DNA from: Labilithrix sp.
GTDB taxonomy: Bacteria; Myxococcota_A; Polyangia; Polyangiales; Polyangiaceae
Length of the DNA stretch: 35,285 nucleotides
Assembly: GCA_028287065.1 (NCBI GenBank)
Contig: JAQBQJ010000565.1
Coordinates: forward strand, 1 to 35,285
Direction: 5' to 3'
Part shown: positions 26,119-33,542 of the stretch, piece after piece
Layout of the letters: every line of letters starts with the position of its first letter
Numbering within the stretch: position 1 is the stretch's first letter
Notes under the pieces: model-generated
Seen by the model: only the letters and a program-made list of their open reading frames with translations
Told to the model about the DNA's origin: nothing
The model's database searches: none
Translations under genes and position numbers: made by a program

Positions 26119-26219
26119 TCGCGAACCGCATAGTGTCAACAGATCGTTACATGCCGTGCGCGTAAGGCGCGGAAATGCGCGCGATCCGCGTTGGCAGAGA
26201 GGTTGCTCAGGGCCGCCGC

Positions 26220-26321
26220 ATGAGGAAGTACACGGGGAGCGGGGCGACTGCGGCGACTGCGGCGAGCGCGGCGACACAGGGCGGTGGGATGTTCGCGACG
26301 CAGGGCGGCGGGATGTTCTGA
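26220..26321 (+). CDS. Small ORF (33 aa) with duplicated ATQGGGMF C-terminal unit
   Basis: ATG with AGGG 7 nt upstream; MRKYTGSGATAATAASAATQGGGMFATQGGGMF*. The two 24-nt units differ only at two synonymous positions. Confidence 0.6.
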   Translation: MRKYTGSGATAATAASAATQGGGMFATQGGGMF

Positions 26322-26345
26322 GAGCGAGAGCTCTGCTTCTGGCTT

Positions 26346-26696
26346 CTAGCCCGTGACGTTTACGGGCCCGTGATCGTCGCAGTGCCCGCCATGCGCGTGG
26401 TGAAGGTGCCCGTCGACCACGTAGTCGGTGTGGTCGCCGTGCGCGATCGCCTCGTGGCCGCATGAGGCGCCGTGGACATGGTCCTTCGCGTGGCTGCACG
26501 AGCCGTGCGACGGCGTGCAGTCGGCCGGGTTCTTACCGCCGACGGCGATGACGTGCTCGTCGACGTGGTCGCCGTGCGCGTGATGCAGGTGGCCGTCGTG
26601 GAGGAAGTCCTGGTGGCCTTCGTGCTCGACCTGCTTGTGGCCGCAGTTCGGGCCGTGCTGGTGGTCGTGGTCATCGTGGATCTCGTGCGTGCTCAT
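26346..26696 (-). CDS. Histidine-rich putative metal-binding protein
   Basis: MSTHEIHDDHDHQHGPNCGHKQVEHEGHQDFLHDGHLHHAHGDHVDEH...; two internal repeats of GHxDxxxDGHLHHAHGxHxDxH. Confidence 0.88.
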   Translation of the reverse strand: MSTHEIHDDHDHQHGPNCGHKQVEHEGHQDFLHDGHLHHAHGDHVDEHVIAVGGKNPADCTPSHGSCSHAKDHVHGASCGHEAIAHGDHTDYVVDGHLHHAHGGHCDDHGPVNVTG

Positions 26697-26715
26697 CGTC
26701 GTCTCCTGTTCTGGG

Positions 26716-27216
26716 TCAGTCGTCGTGTTTGTGGTCGTGCGCGTGCCCCTCGGCTGCGTGCTCGATCGCGCTCTGGATGAGGTCGCTGACGTGCGCGTCA
26801 GCAAGCGAATAGAAGATGTGCTTCCCGGCGCGTCGCCGAGCGACGATGCGCTCGGACCGCAAGAGGCGGAGCTGCTGCGAGACCGTCGAGAGCCCGACAC
26901 CTGCGGCGTCCGCGAGCTCCGTCACGCACCACTCGCCGTCGCAGAGGCGATAGAGCAGCTTGAGCCTCGAGAGGTCGCCGGCCGCCCGGAAGATCGCCGC
27001 AGCTCGATCGAGCTGATCGTCGCTGACGGTCGTCTGGCGTGCCCGCCGCGCATGCTCCTCCGGCCCGCACTGGCCTTCGGCGCGTCCCTCGGCGACCGGC
27101 TTGGACGGAGCGGTCGCGCTCGCGCTCGCGGCGGCCGCGCTGGCCACCTTGGCGACGTCGGCCGCAGAGGCCTTCAGCGAGCCGTTGGTCTTCGAGGAGG
27201 AGGGAGGGCGGGACAT
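26716..27216 (-). CDS. ArsR/SmtB-family transcriptional regulator, Zn-type alpha5 site
   Basis: wHTH core (SRLKLLYRLCDGEWCVTELADAAGVGLSTVSQQLRLLRSERIVARRRAGKHIFYSL) then DAHVSDLIQSAIEHAAEGH, giving a D-x-H-x10-H-x2-E ligand pattern. Confidence 0.93.
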   Translation of the reverse strand: MSRPPSSSKTNGSLKASAADVAKVASAAAASASATAPSKPVAEGRAEGQCGPEEHARRARQTTVSDDQLDRAAAIFRAAGDLSRLKLLYRLCDGEWCVTELADAAGVGLSTVSQQLRLLRSERIVARRRAGKHIFYSLADAHVSDLIQSAIEHAAEGHAHDHKHDD

Positions 27217-27237
27217 CACTTCACCGATTGATGAATT

Positions 27238-27265
27238 GTTATAGTGTACGGGCTGCCCGGGTCAA
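27238..27265 (-). promoter_or_regulatory. Sigma70-like promoter for the arsR/His-rich operon
   Basis: On - strand: TTGACC, 16-nt spacer, TATAAC; located ~20 nt upstream of the regulator ATG in otherwise GC-rich DNA. Confidence 0.6.
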
Positions 27266-27406
27266 GGATCTCCGGGGCCGAGTCACCGACAAAAAAAACA
27301 CGGGAAATCCCCGTAGCTCCAGCATTAACGCCCCCGCCGGCCGCTTCCGCAAGCCCGGCGCCGGCCAGCATCGATTCGACCGGATCGATGCACTAGCCTC
27401 GCCCCG

Positions 27407-28669
27407 ATGTCCCCGACCCTCGCGCGCGCCGTGCGCCCTCTCGAAGATGCGTGGCAGGAGGTGATCGACGCCGTCCTCAAACGTCGTGGCGCGCCCTCGA
27501 CGAAGGACGTGCAGAAGCTCGCGCCGCGCCTCGTCGAGCTCTCGCATGCGTACAACGCGGGTCTCGCCGGCGACGCCGCGCGCGTTCGCGTCCCGCTCGA
27601 TGCCCGCATCGCGTTCTCGTTCGCGCGCGACGTCCCGAAGGGCGCCGGCGCCGTGCGCGAGCTCATCGGCACCGGCGCGCTCGCGGCATCGGCGGATCGC
27701 GTCGTTCGCATCGTCGACCTCGGCGCAGGGCTCGGGGCGATGACCTGGGGCATCGCACGCGCGCTCGCGGCGGGGTCGGCGGCGCCACCGCGCATCGAGG
27801 CGCTCCTCGTCGACGAGGACGGCGACGCGCTCGCGGCCGCCGAGTCGATCGCACGCGAGGTGACGGCGCATCCGGACCTGAACGCACCCGCCATCCGGAT
27901 GCAGACGCGCAAGGAGCGCATCGCCCCGGGAATGAAGCTCCCCGAGGCCGACGTCGTCGTCCTCGGTCAGGTGCTGAGCGAGCTCGACGTCGCGATGGAC
28001 CCCAGGGAGCGCGCCTCGAAGCACGCCGCGCTCGTCTCGGATCTCCTCGCGCGCGTGGTCGCGCCTGACGGCGCCCTGGTCATCGTCGAGCCCGCGCTCA
28101 GGGAGCGCACCCGGCATCTCCATGCCGTGCGCGACGTCCTCGTCGCCGCGGGCACGACCGTGTTCGCGCCGTGCCTGCATGCGTCGGGATGTCCGGTGCT
28201 CGCGACCGACGGAGACTGGTGCCACGAGGACCTGCCGGTCGATCTCCCGGCCTGGGTCGTTCCGCTCGCGCGCGCCGCCGGCCTTCGCTGGCAGCGGGTC
28301 ACGTTCAGCCACCTCGTCCTGCGGAGGGACGATCGGCGCCTCGTCGACGAGCTCACGCGTACCGGGCCGCGCGTGCACCTGCGCGTCATCTCCGAGCTGA
28401 TGCGAACCAAGGGAAAAGCAGAGGTCTTCGCGTGCACGGCGGAGGGCGCGCGCCTGCGTCTCCGGCGCCTCGATCGCGACGCGAGCGACACCGGGCCGGG
28501 CGCCGCTGCGACGACGGCGTGGTCGGCGCTCGGTCGCGGCGACGTCGTCACGCTGACGCAAGCAGACCAAACAGAAGGACGCGACGCAGCCGCTACCCGC
28601 GGTCCGATCGACGAACGGGGCCGCGTCTCGGGCACGGCCCAGATTGACGTCTGGCCGATCAGGAAGTAG
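27407..28669 (+). CDS. Rsm22-like SAM-dependent methyltransferase family protein
   Basis: VVRIVDLGAGLGAMTWGI, VVVLGQVLSEL, GALVIVEPALRERTRHLHAVRD, FAPCLHASGCPVLATDGDWCHEDLPVDLP. Confidence 0.8.
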   Translation: MSPTLARAVRPLEDAWQEVIDAVLKRRGAPSTKDVQKLAPRLVELSHAYNAGLAGDAARVRVPLDARIAFSFARDVPKGAGAVRELIGTGALAASADRVVRIVDLGAGLGAMTWGIARALAAGSAAPPRIEALLVDEDGDALAAAESIAREVTAHPDLNAPAIRMQTRKERIAPGMKLPEADVVVLGQVLSELDVAMDPRERASKHAALVSDLLARVVAPDGALVIVEPALRERTRHLHAVRDVLVAAGTTVFAPCLHASGCPVLATDGDWCHEDLPVDLPAWVVPLARAAGLRWQRVTFSHLVLRRDDRRLVDELTRTGPRVHLRVISELMRTKGKAEVFACTAEGARLRLRRLDRDASDTGPGAAATTAWSALGRGDVVTLTQADQTEGRDAAATRGPIDERGRVSGTAQIDVWPIRK

Positions 28670-28753
28670 CTGGTGCGACCGGAGACGGACGAGGGAGCCA
28701 CGCGACTGCGCGTGGTGATCTCACGGGGGGGCGCTTCCGTCGGAGGCCGCCAA

Positions 28754-29416
28754 ATGCAGGGGCTCTATGCCATCGTCGACACCAAGCTGCTCGCGGCACG
28801 TGGGACCGATCCCATTGCCTACGCGCGCGCACTGCTCGAGGTGCGGCCCGCCGCACTACAGCTGCGCGCGAAGGACGTGGGCGCACGCGAGATGCTCGCC
28901 ATGCTTCGCGCGCTCGGCTCGATCTGCCGTCAAATGGGGGTTCCGCTCGTCACGAACGACCGCGCCGATCTCGCCGCCCTCGCCGGCTGCGAGGCCGTGC
29001 ACATCGGACAGGAGGATCTTCCGTACGAGCTCGTCCACCGCATCGCTCCGCAGCTCTCGGTCGGGATCTCGACGCACAACCTCGCGCAGCTCGAGAAGGC
29101 CCTCGCCTTCAAGCCTCGCTACGTGGCCTACGGGCCCGTGTTCGAGACCACGACCAAGATGAACGCGGATCCCGTCGTCGGTCTCGAGGGGTTGCGGCAG
29201 GCCTCGCGCGTGGCGCGCGCCGCCGGCATTCCGATCGTGGCGATCGGCGGCATCACCCTCGCGCGCGTCCACGAGCTCGTCGAGCTCGCCGACGCCTGCG
29301 CGGTCATCGGCGATCTCTATCTGCCCGGCGCTTCGCTCGCCGACGTCACAGAGCGCGCACGCGCGTTCCAGGTCGCGTTCGGCGGCCCTCATCGCGTCGC
29401 CGAGGCTCGTCCGTGA
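28754..29416 (+). CDS. thiE: Thiamine phosphate synthase
   Basis: LYAIVDT, ALQLRAKD, VPLVTNDRADLAALAGCEAVHIGQEDLP, GISTHNLAQ, YVAYGPVFETTTK, IPIVAIGGI. Confidence 0.93.
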   Translation: MQGLYAIVDTKLLAARGTDPIAYARALLEVRPAALQLRAKDVGAREMLAMLRALGSICRQMGVPLVTNDRADLAALAGCEAVHIGQEDLPYELVHRIAPQLSVGISTHNLAQLEKALAFKPRYVAYGPVFETTTKMNADPVVGLEGLRQASRVARAAGIPIVAIGGITLARVHELVELADACAVIGDLYLPGASLADVTERARAFQVAFGGPHRVAEARP

Positions 29417-30150
29417 GCCTCCTCCTCGCTGGCCTGATCGTCGCAGGAACCAGCGGGGCAGTCGCAATCGGTCGCTGGCTGTCGCGCCGGCGCGAGAATT
29501 CGAACGAGCCGAAACCCGATGTGCCGGACGCGGCGAACGCGCCGGACGCGGGCGAGGCGAACGACGAGCAAGACAAGAAGGACGAGAAGGACGACGCCGC
29601 AACCCCGAAGAAGGCCGGTGGCGCCGCGCCGAAGCCTCCCAAGCGCCGCGTCGAGGGCCCGCACGCCCATCTCGAAGGCTTTCCGTGTCAGCTCGGCGAC
29701 GTCGTCATGCGCCTCACCGGCGAGGAGGCATGGCTCGCCGGCGGCCTCGTCCTCTCCGAAGAAGCGCCGATCGCCGCGCTCTTCGTCGCGCCCGACGCCG
29801 GTCACGACTGCGCGATCTACGTGAGGCCGCAGCCGCGCGAAGCGGTCTTCTGGATGGAGCCGCTCGATCCGGGAGCGATCCTCGTCGGAGGCGAGCCGCC
29901 GAGCTCGGTCGAGCACCGTGGCATCCGCTTCGATCGCGTGCGCCGCCTCCCGCTCCGCCCGCGTCGTATCGGCGTGGGAGCGCCCGACGTCGGCGACGCG
30001 GTCGTGCTCGCGGAGTACTCCTCGGCGGGCGCCGAGCGCCTGCTCGTGATGCGCAGCGCGTCGGGCACGTCGCACGCGTACCGCGGCGAAGAGCTCGAGG
30101 TGTCCTCGTACGAGGTCATCGCGTCTGGCAAGTCGACGCTCGACGAGTAA
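29413..30150 (+). CDS. Hypothetical protein with N-terminal TM anchor
   Basis: GTG start overlapping the thiE stop (GTGA); MSLLLAGLIVAGTSGAVAIGRWLSRRR then a charged linker and globular domain. Confidence 0.75.
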   Translation: MSLLLAGLIVAGTSGAVAIGRWLSRRRENSNEPKPDVPDAANAPDAGEANDEQDKKDEKDDAATPKKAGGAAPKPPKRRVEGPHAHLEGFPCQLGDVVMRLTGEEAWLAGGLVLSEEAPIAALFVAPDAGHDCAIYVRPQPREAVFWMEPLDPGAILVGGEPPSSVEHRGIRFDRVRRLPLRPRRIGVGAPDVGDAVVLAEYSSAGAERLLVMRSASGTSHAYRGEELEVSSYEVIASGKSTLDE

Positions 30151-30160
30151 CGGGACGAGA

Positions 30161-30280
30161 CGAGAAGTCCGAGAAAAGCGCGAAAGCGCAAAGGGGGTTG
30201 TTTGTTCGAGAGAAGCGTTCTGCAGGCGCGTGTCTCGAACAAACCCCTCTGCGCTTTCGCGCTTTTCTCAGGCTTCTCGG
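30161..30280. repeat. Long imperfect palindrome, copy 2, between convergent genes
   Basis: cgagaagtccgagaaaagcgcgaaagcgcaaag...tgtttgttcgagag pairs with tgtctcgaacaaacccctctgcgctttcgcgcttttctcaggcttctcgg; related to 794-907. Confidence 0.88.
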
Positions 30281-30289
30281 CTCTCTAGC

Positions 30290-31324
30290 TCACAGTGCGC
30301 GCATGCGCGACAGCATCGCCTCGACGACGAGCTGAGGCGCATTGTTGCCGTCGAGGTGCTCGAGCGCGCTGAGCGCGAGGTGCCCGCGCATCGCGAGCGC
30401 CTCCGCCTCGACGCGATTCGCGCGCGCTGCGTCCGATGCACGCACCGCGAGCGCGCTCGCGAGCGCGGCGATGCGTGCGCGAAGGAGGTCCTTCTCCTTC
30501 TTCGCGTCCTCGGCGAGCGCGAGGAGCGGCTCGAGGCCGGGCGCGGCGACCGCCTCGAGCGCGCGCGTGACGAACCGATCGCGCGCCTCGCTCTCCTCGG
30601 GATCGGCGAGGTGCTCTCCCGCCTCGACGCTCCCGCCCGCGAGCCGCGCGACCTCGCGTGCGCGCTCCGGCTCGACGCCGCGGCTCTCGAGGATCGAGGC
30701 GACGACGTCGTCGGGCAGGGGAGCGAAGCGGATCCGCATCGTGCGCGACAGGATCGTCGGCAGCAGCGCGTCGGGCTGCGACGTGAGCAAGATGAAGTGC
30801 GTGCGTGCGCCGGGCTCTTCGAGCGTCTTCAGGAGCGCGTTCGCGGCCGACACCGACAGCTCCTCCGCGCGCCGGACCACGAAGACCTTCGCGCGGCCCT
30901 CGTGCGGCGCATACGCCGCGCGCGACAGCACGAGCGTGCGGATCTGATCGATCGAGATGTCCTGCGTCTCCGGCGTGCGCCGGCCGATCGTCTGCGGCGC
31001 ATAGAGACCGCGCTCGATGACGACGACGTCCGGATGGACGGGCCGGCGCTCCTCGTCGCGAGGCACGGCGCGGAGGCACGACGAGCACGTCCCGCACGCG
31101 AGGAAGCTCGGCGGCGCGCCGCCTCCGAACAGACCGCCTTCCTCGACGCCGCGCTTCTCGCAGACGAGCGCCTGCGCGAGACCGAAGGCCGCGAGCTCCT
31201 TGCCGACGCCGTCCGGGCCCGCGAACAGATACGCGTGGTGCACGCGCCCCGTCTCGAGGGCGCGCTCGATCGTGCGACGCGCCGTGTCCTGCGCACGTAC
31301 CTGGGAGAGGAGGACCTCGGACAT
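30290..31324 (-). CDS. holB: DNA polymerase III subunit delta'
   Basis: HHAYLFAGPDGVGKELAAFGLAQAL, CGTCSSCLRA, VFVVRRAEELSVSAANALLKTLEEPGARTHFILLTSQPDALLPTILSR. Confidence 0.92.
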   Translation of the reverse strand: MSEVLLSQVRAQDTARRTIERALETGRVHHAYLFAGPDGVGKELAAFGLAQALVCEKRGVEEGGLFGGGAPPSFLACGTCSSCLRAVPRDEERRPVHPDVVVIERGLYAPQTIGRRTPETQDISIDQIRTLVLSRAAYAPHEGRAKVFVVRRAEELSVSAANALLKTLEEPGARTHFILLTSQPDALLPTILSRTMRIRFAPLPDDVVASILESRGVEPERAREVARLAGGSVEAGEHLADPEESEARDRFVTRALEAVAAPGLEPLLALAEDAKKEKDLLRARIAALASALAVRASDAARANRVEAEALAMRGHLALSALEHLDGNNAPQLVVEAMLSRMRAL

Positions 31325-31334
31325 CGCCCGTGAG

Positions 31335-31715
31335 TTAGGAGCGCGACGCCGTCGCGTCAACGGAGCGCGCCCTGCGCGTCGCCGTGATCGGCTTCACGAA
31401 GAGCGAAAGCGCGCGACCGAGCGCGATCGCGACGATCGCCGCGAGCCCGCCGACGAAGGGACGTGCCTTGAACACGACGATCCCGACCGCGAGCGTCGCC
31501 AGGTATCCGACGCCGACGAGAGCGAGCAGCCCGGAGCTGAGCGAGCTCGCGTCCTCTTCCTGGGCGCGCCCGCAGCCCTCGCAGCACGAAGCGGCCGCGC
31601 TCGACGCCGTGCCCCGGGACTCGAGCTCGTACGTCGCGCAGTCGTCGCAGAGGTTCTTCGCGCAGACGGCGCACGGGCCGCGTGCCTCGATGTCGGGGTG
31701 AGCCGTGCACTGCAT
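31335..31715 (-). CDS. B-box-type zinc-finger-like membrane protein
   Basis: MQCTAHPDIEARGPCAVCAKNLCDDCA Cys/His pattern followed by two TM segments. Confidence 0.75.
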   Translation of the reverse strand: MQCTAHPDIEARGPCAVCAKNLCDDCATYELESRGTASSAAASCCEGCGRAQEEDASSLSSGLLALVGVGYLATLAVGIVVFKARPFVGGLAAIVAIALGRALSLFVKPITATRRARSVDATASRS

Positions 31716-31753
31716 GGGCCGCGAGTGTATCCCAAGTGTATCGTGGTGACCCG

Positions 31754-32200
31754 ATGCTGCTCGACCCCGTCCGGCTGACCGAGCACGTCCATGGACACCT
31801 CGGGTGGCTCGCGGCGGCGATCCTCCTCCATCCGGCGATCGTCCTGCGCAGCCGGACGCGTCGCGCACACTGGGCCGTGGGGCTCGCGACGGGCTTCGTC
31901 ACGGTCGCGTCTGCGCTCGGCGTGTGGCTCTACGTGGCGTATCGCGAGCGCCTGAAGCAAGGCATCTTCCTGCATGCGCCGTCCGTCGGCCTCCTCTTCG
32001 AGCGGAAGGAGCACCTCGCGTTCGGCGCGGTCGTCCTCGCGTGGGCGGGCGCCGCGGCCTACGTCGCGGCGGAGCGCGCGCCGGGAGAGGCACGCGAGAG
32101 CCTTCGCACGATCGCGTTCCGCGCGTTCTGCGCGTCGGCGGCGCTCTCGATCCTCGTCGCCGTCCTCGGCACGATCGTGGCGGCGTACCGGAGTTTTTAG
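31754..32200 (+). CDS. Small multi-TM membrane protein
   Basis: MLLDPVRLTEHVHGHLGWLAAAILLHPAIVL... with ~4 hydrophobic segments. Confidence 0.75.
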   Translation: MLLDPVRLTEHVHGHLGWLAAAILLHPAIVLRSRTRRAHWAVGLATGFVTVASALGVWLYVAYRERLKQGIFLHAPSVGLLFERKEHLAFGAVVLAWAGAAAYVAAERAPGEARESLRTIAFRAFCASAALSILVAVLGTIVAAYRSF

Positions 32201-32289
32201 CGCGTTCGCTGTGTCCGCCGTCCCACGCGCGCGCGTGAGGCGAGCCACGCCGATTCGCACGAATCCCACGGATCCCGCGGTGCCTGCGC

Positions 32290-32305
32290 TGGCTCACACG
32301 TTGCA
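32290..32305 (+). promoter_or_regulatory. Candidate sigma54 (-24/-12) promoter TGGCTCACACGTTGCA
   Basis: One mismatch to TGGCACRNNNNTTGCW; GG and GC separated by 10 nt. Confidence 0.45.
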
Positions 32306-32318
32306 GCCCATCGGCGTC

Positions 32319-32729
32319 ATGAACCTGCCCAAGCTTGCCTCGATGGTCGTCACCGGAATCGCTCTCGTCTCGTTCTCGGGGTCCGCGCTCGCCGACGCGA
32401 AGCCGCTGGAGGTGAAGCGCCTCGTCTTCGCGCGCGGCATCGACGGCCACGAGCCGCAAGAGGTCGGCACGACGTTCTCGACGAAGGACGATCGCGTCTA
32501 CGCGTTCGTCGAGCTCTCGAACGCCGGCGCCGACGACAACATCGACGTCGTGTTCCAGCCGCCGAGCGGCGGGTCGTTCGCGGTGCCGCTGAAGGTGAGC
32601 GGAAAGGCCGCGCGCTTCCGCACGTGGGCCTTCACGCGCAAGACGCAAGAGGCCGGCGAATGGACGGTCATCGTCCGCGACAGCGGCAACAAGGTCCTGT
32701 CGCGTCAGTCATTCACCGTCACCAAGTGA
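32319..32729 (+). CDS. Secreted DUF2914-like protein
   Basis: Signal MNLPKLASMVVTGIALVSFSGSALADA; VYAFVELSNAG...GEWTVIVRDSGNKVLSRQSFTV. Confidence 0.75.
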   Translation: MNLPKLASMVVTGIALVSFSGSALADAKPLEVKRLVFARGIDGHEPQEVGTTFSTKDDRVYAFVELSNAGADDNIDVVFQPPSGGSFAVPLKVSGKAARFRTWAFTRKTQEAGEWTVIVRDSGNKVLSRQSFTVTK

Positions 32730-32738
32730 CGGGCGCGG

Positions 32739-33524
32739 TCACGTTCCGGTGAACGCCGGCTTCCGCTTCTCGAGGAACGCCTTCATGCCCTCGGCGCGAT
32801 CCTTCGTGCCGAACAGCATCGCGAACGACTGCGTCTCGAGCGCGTTGGCCACGTCGAGCGGCACGTCCGCGCCGCTGAAGAGCACGCGCTTGCACTGCGC
32901 GACGGCGAGGCGCCCTTTCGAAGCGATCTTCGCGGCCTGCTCGCGCACCTTCGTCAGCAGCTCGGCATGCGGCACGACCGCATTCACGAGCCCGATCCTC
33001 CGGGCCTCTTCGGCATCCACCGTGTCGCCCGTGTAACAGAGCTCGCGTGCACGACCGATGCCGACGCGCCGCGCGAGGCGCTGCGTGCCGCCGAATCCCG
33101 GCATGACGCCGAGGTTGACCTCGGGCTGACCGAGCTTCGCTTTGTCGCTCGCGTAGAGGAAGTCGCATGCGAGCGCGATCTCGCATCCGCCGCCCAGCGC
33201 GAAGCCGTTGATCGCGCCGATGACGGGGAACGGCGCCTTCTCGATGCGCGAGCACACGCGATGGCCCATCTCGGAGAACGCGCGGGCCTGCTCGGTCGTC
33301 ATCTCGAGCATCGCGGCGATGTCGGCCCCGGCCGCGAAGGCCTTGTCGCCCGCGCCGGTGAGGATCGCACACGACACGGTCGCGTCCGCGGACAGCGTCG
33401 CGAGCGTCGCGTCGAGCTCGGCGAGGAGCTCCGCGTTCAGCGCGTTGAGCTTGTCGGGGCGATTGAGGGTGAGGACTGCGATCGCGGCGTCAGTCGAGCG
33501 GTCGCACAGGACGGTGTTCGTCAT
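32739..33524 (-). CDS. Enoyl-CoA hydratase/isomerase family protein
   Basis: VLTLNRPDKLNALNAEL, KAFAAGADI, INGFALGGGCEIALACDFLYAS, GQPEVNLGVMPGFGGTQRL. Confidence 0.95.
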   Translation of the reverse strand: MTNTVLCDRSTDAAIAVLTLNRPDKLNALNAELLAELDATLATLSADATVSCAILTGAGDKAFAAGADIAAMLEMTTEQARAFSEMGHRVCSRIEKAPFPVIGAINGFALGGGCEIALACDFLYASDKAKLGQPEVNLGVMPGFGGTQRLARRVGIGRARELCYTGDTVDAEEARRIGLVNAVVPHAELLTKVREQAAKIASKGRLAVAQCKRVLFSGADVPLDVANALETQSFAMLFGTKDRAEGMKAFLEKRKPAFTGT

Positions 33525-33542
33525 GCGCGCGGACTAACACGA

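Noticed and set aside
30230-31333. 367-aa + strand ORF opposite holB
   Set aside because: Arg/Asp/Glu-rich mirror ORF; HolB motifs lie on the - strand.
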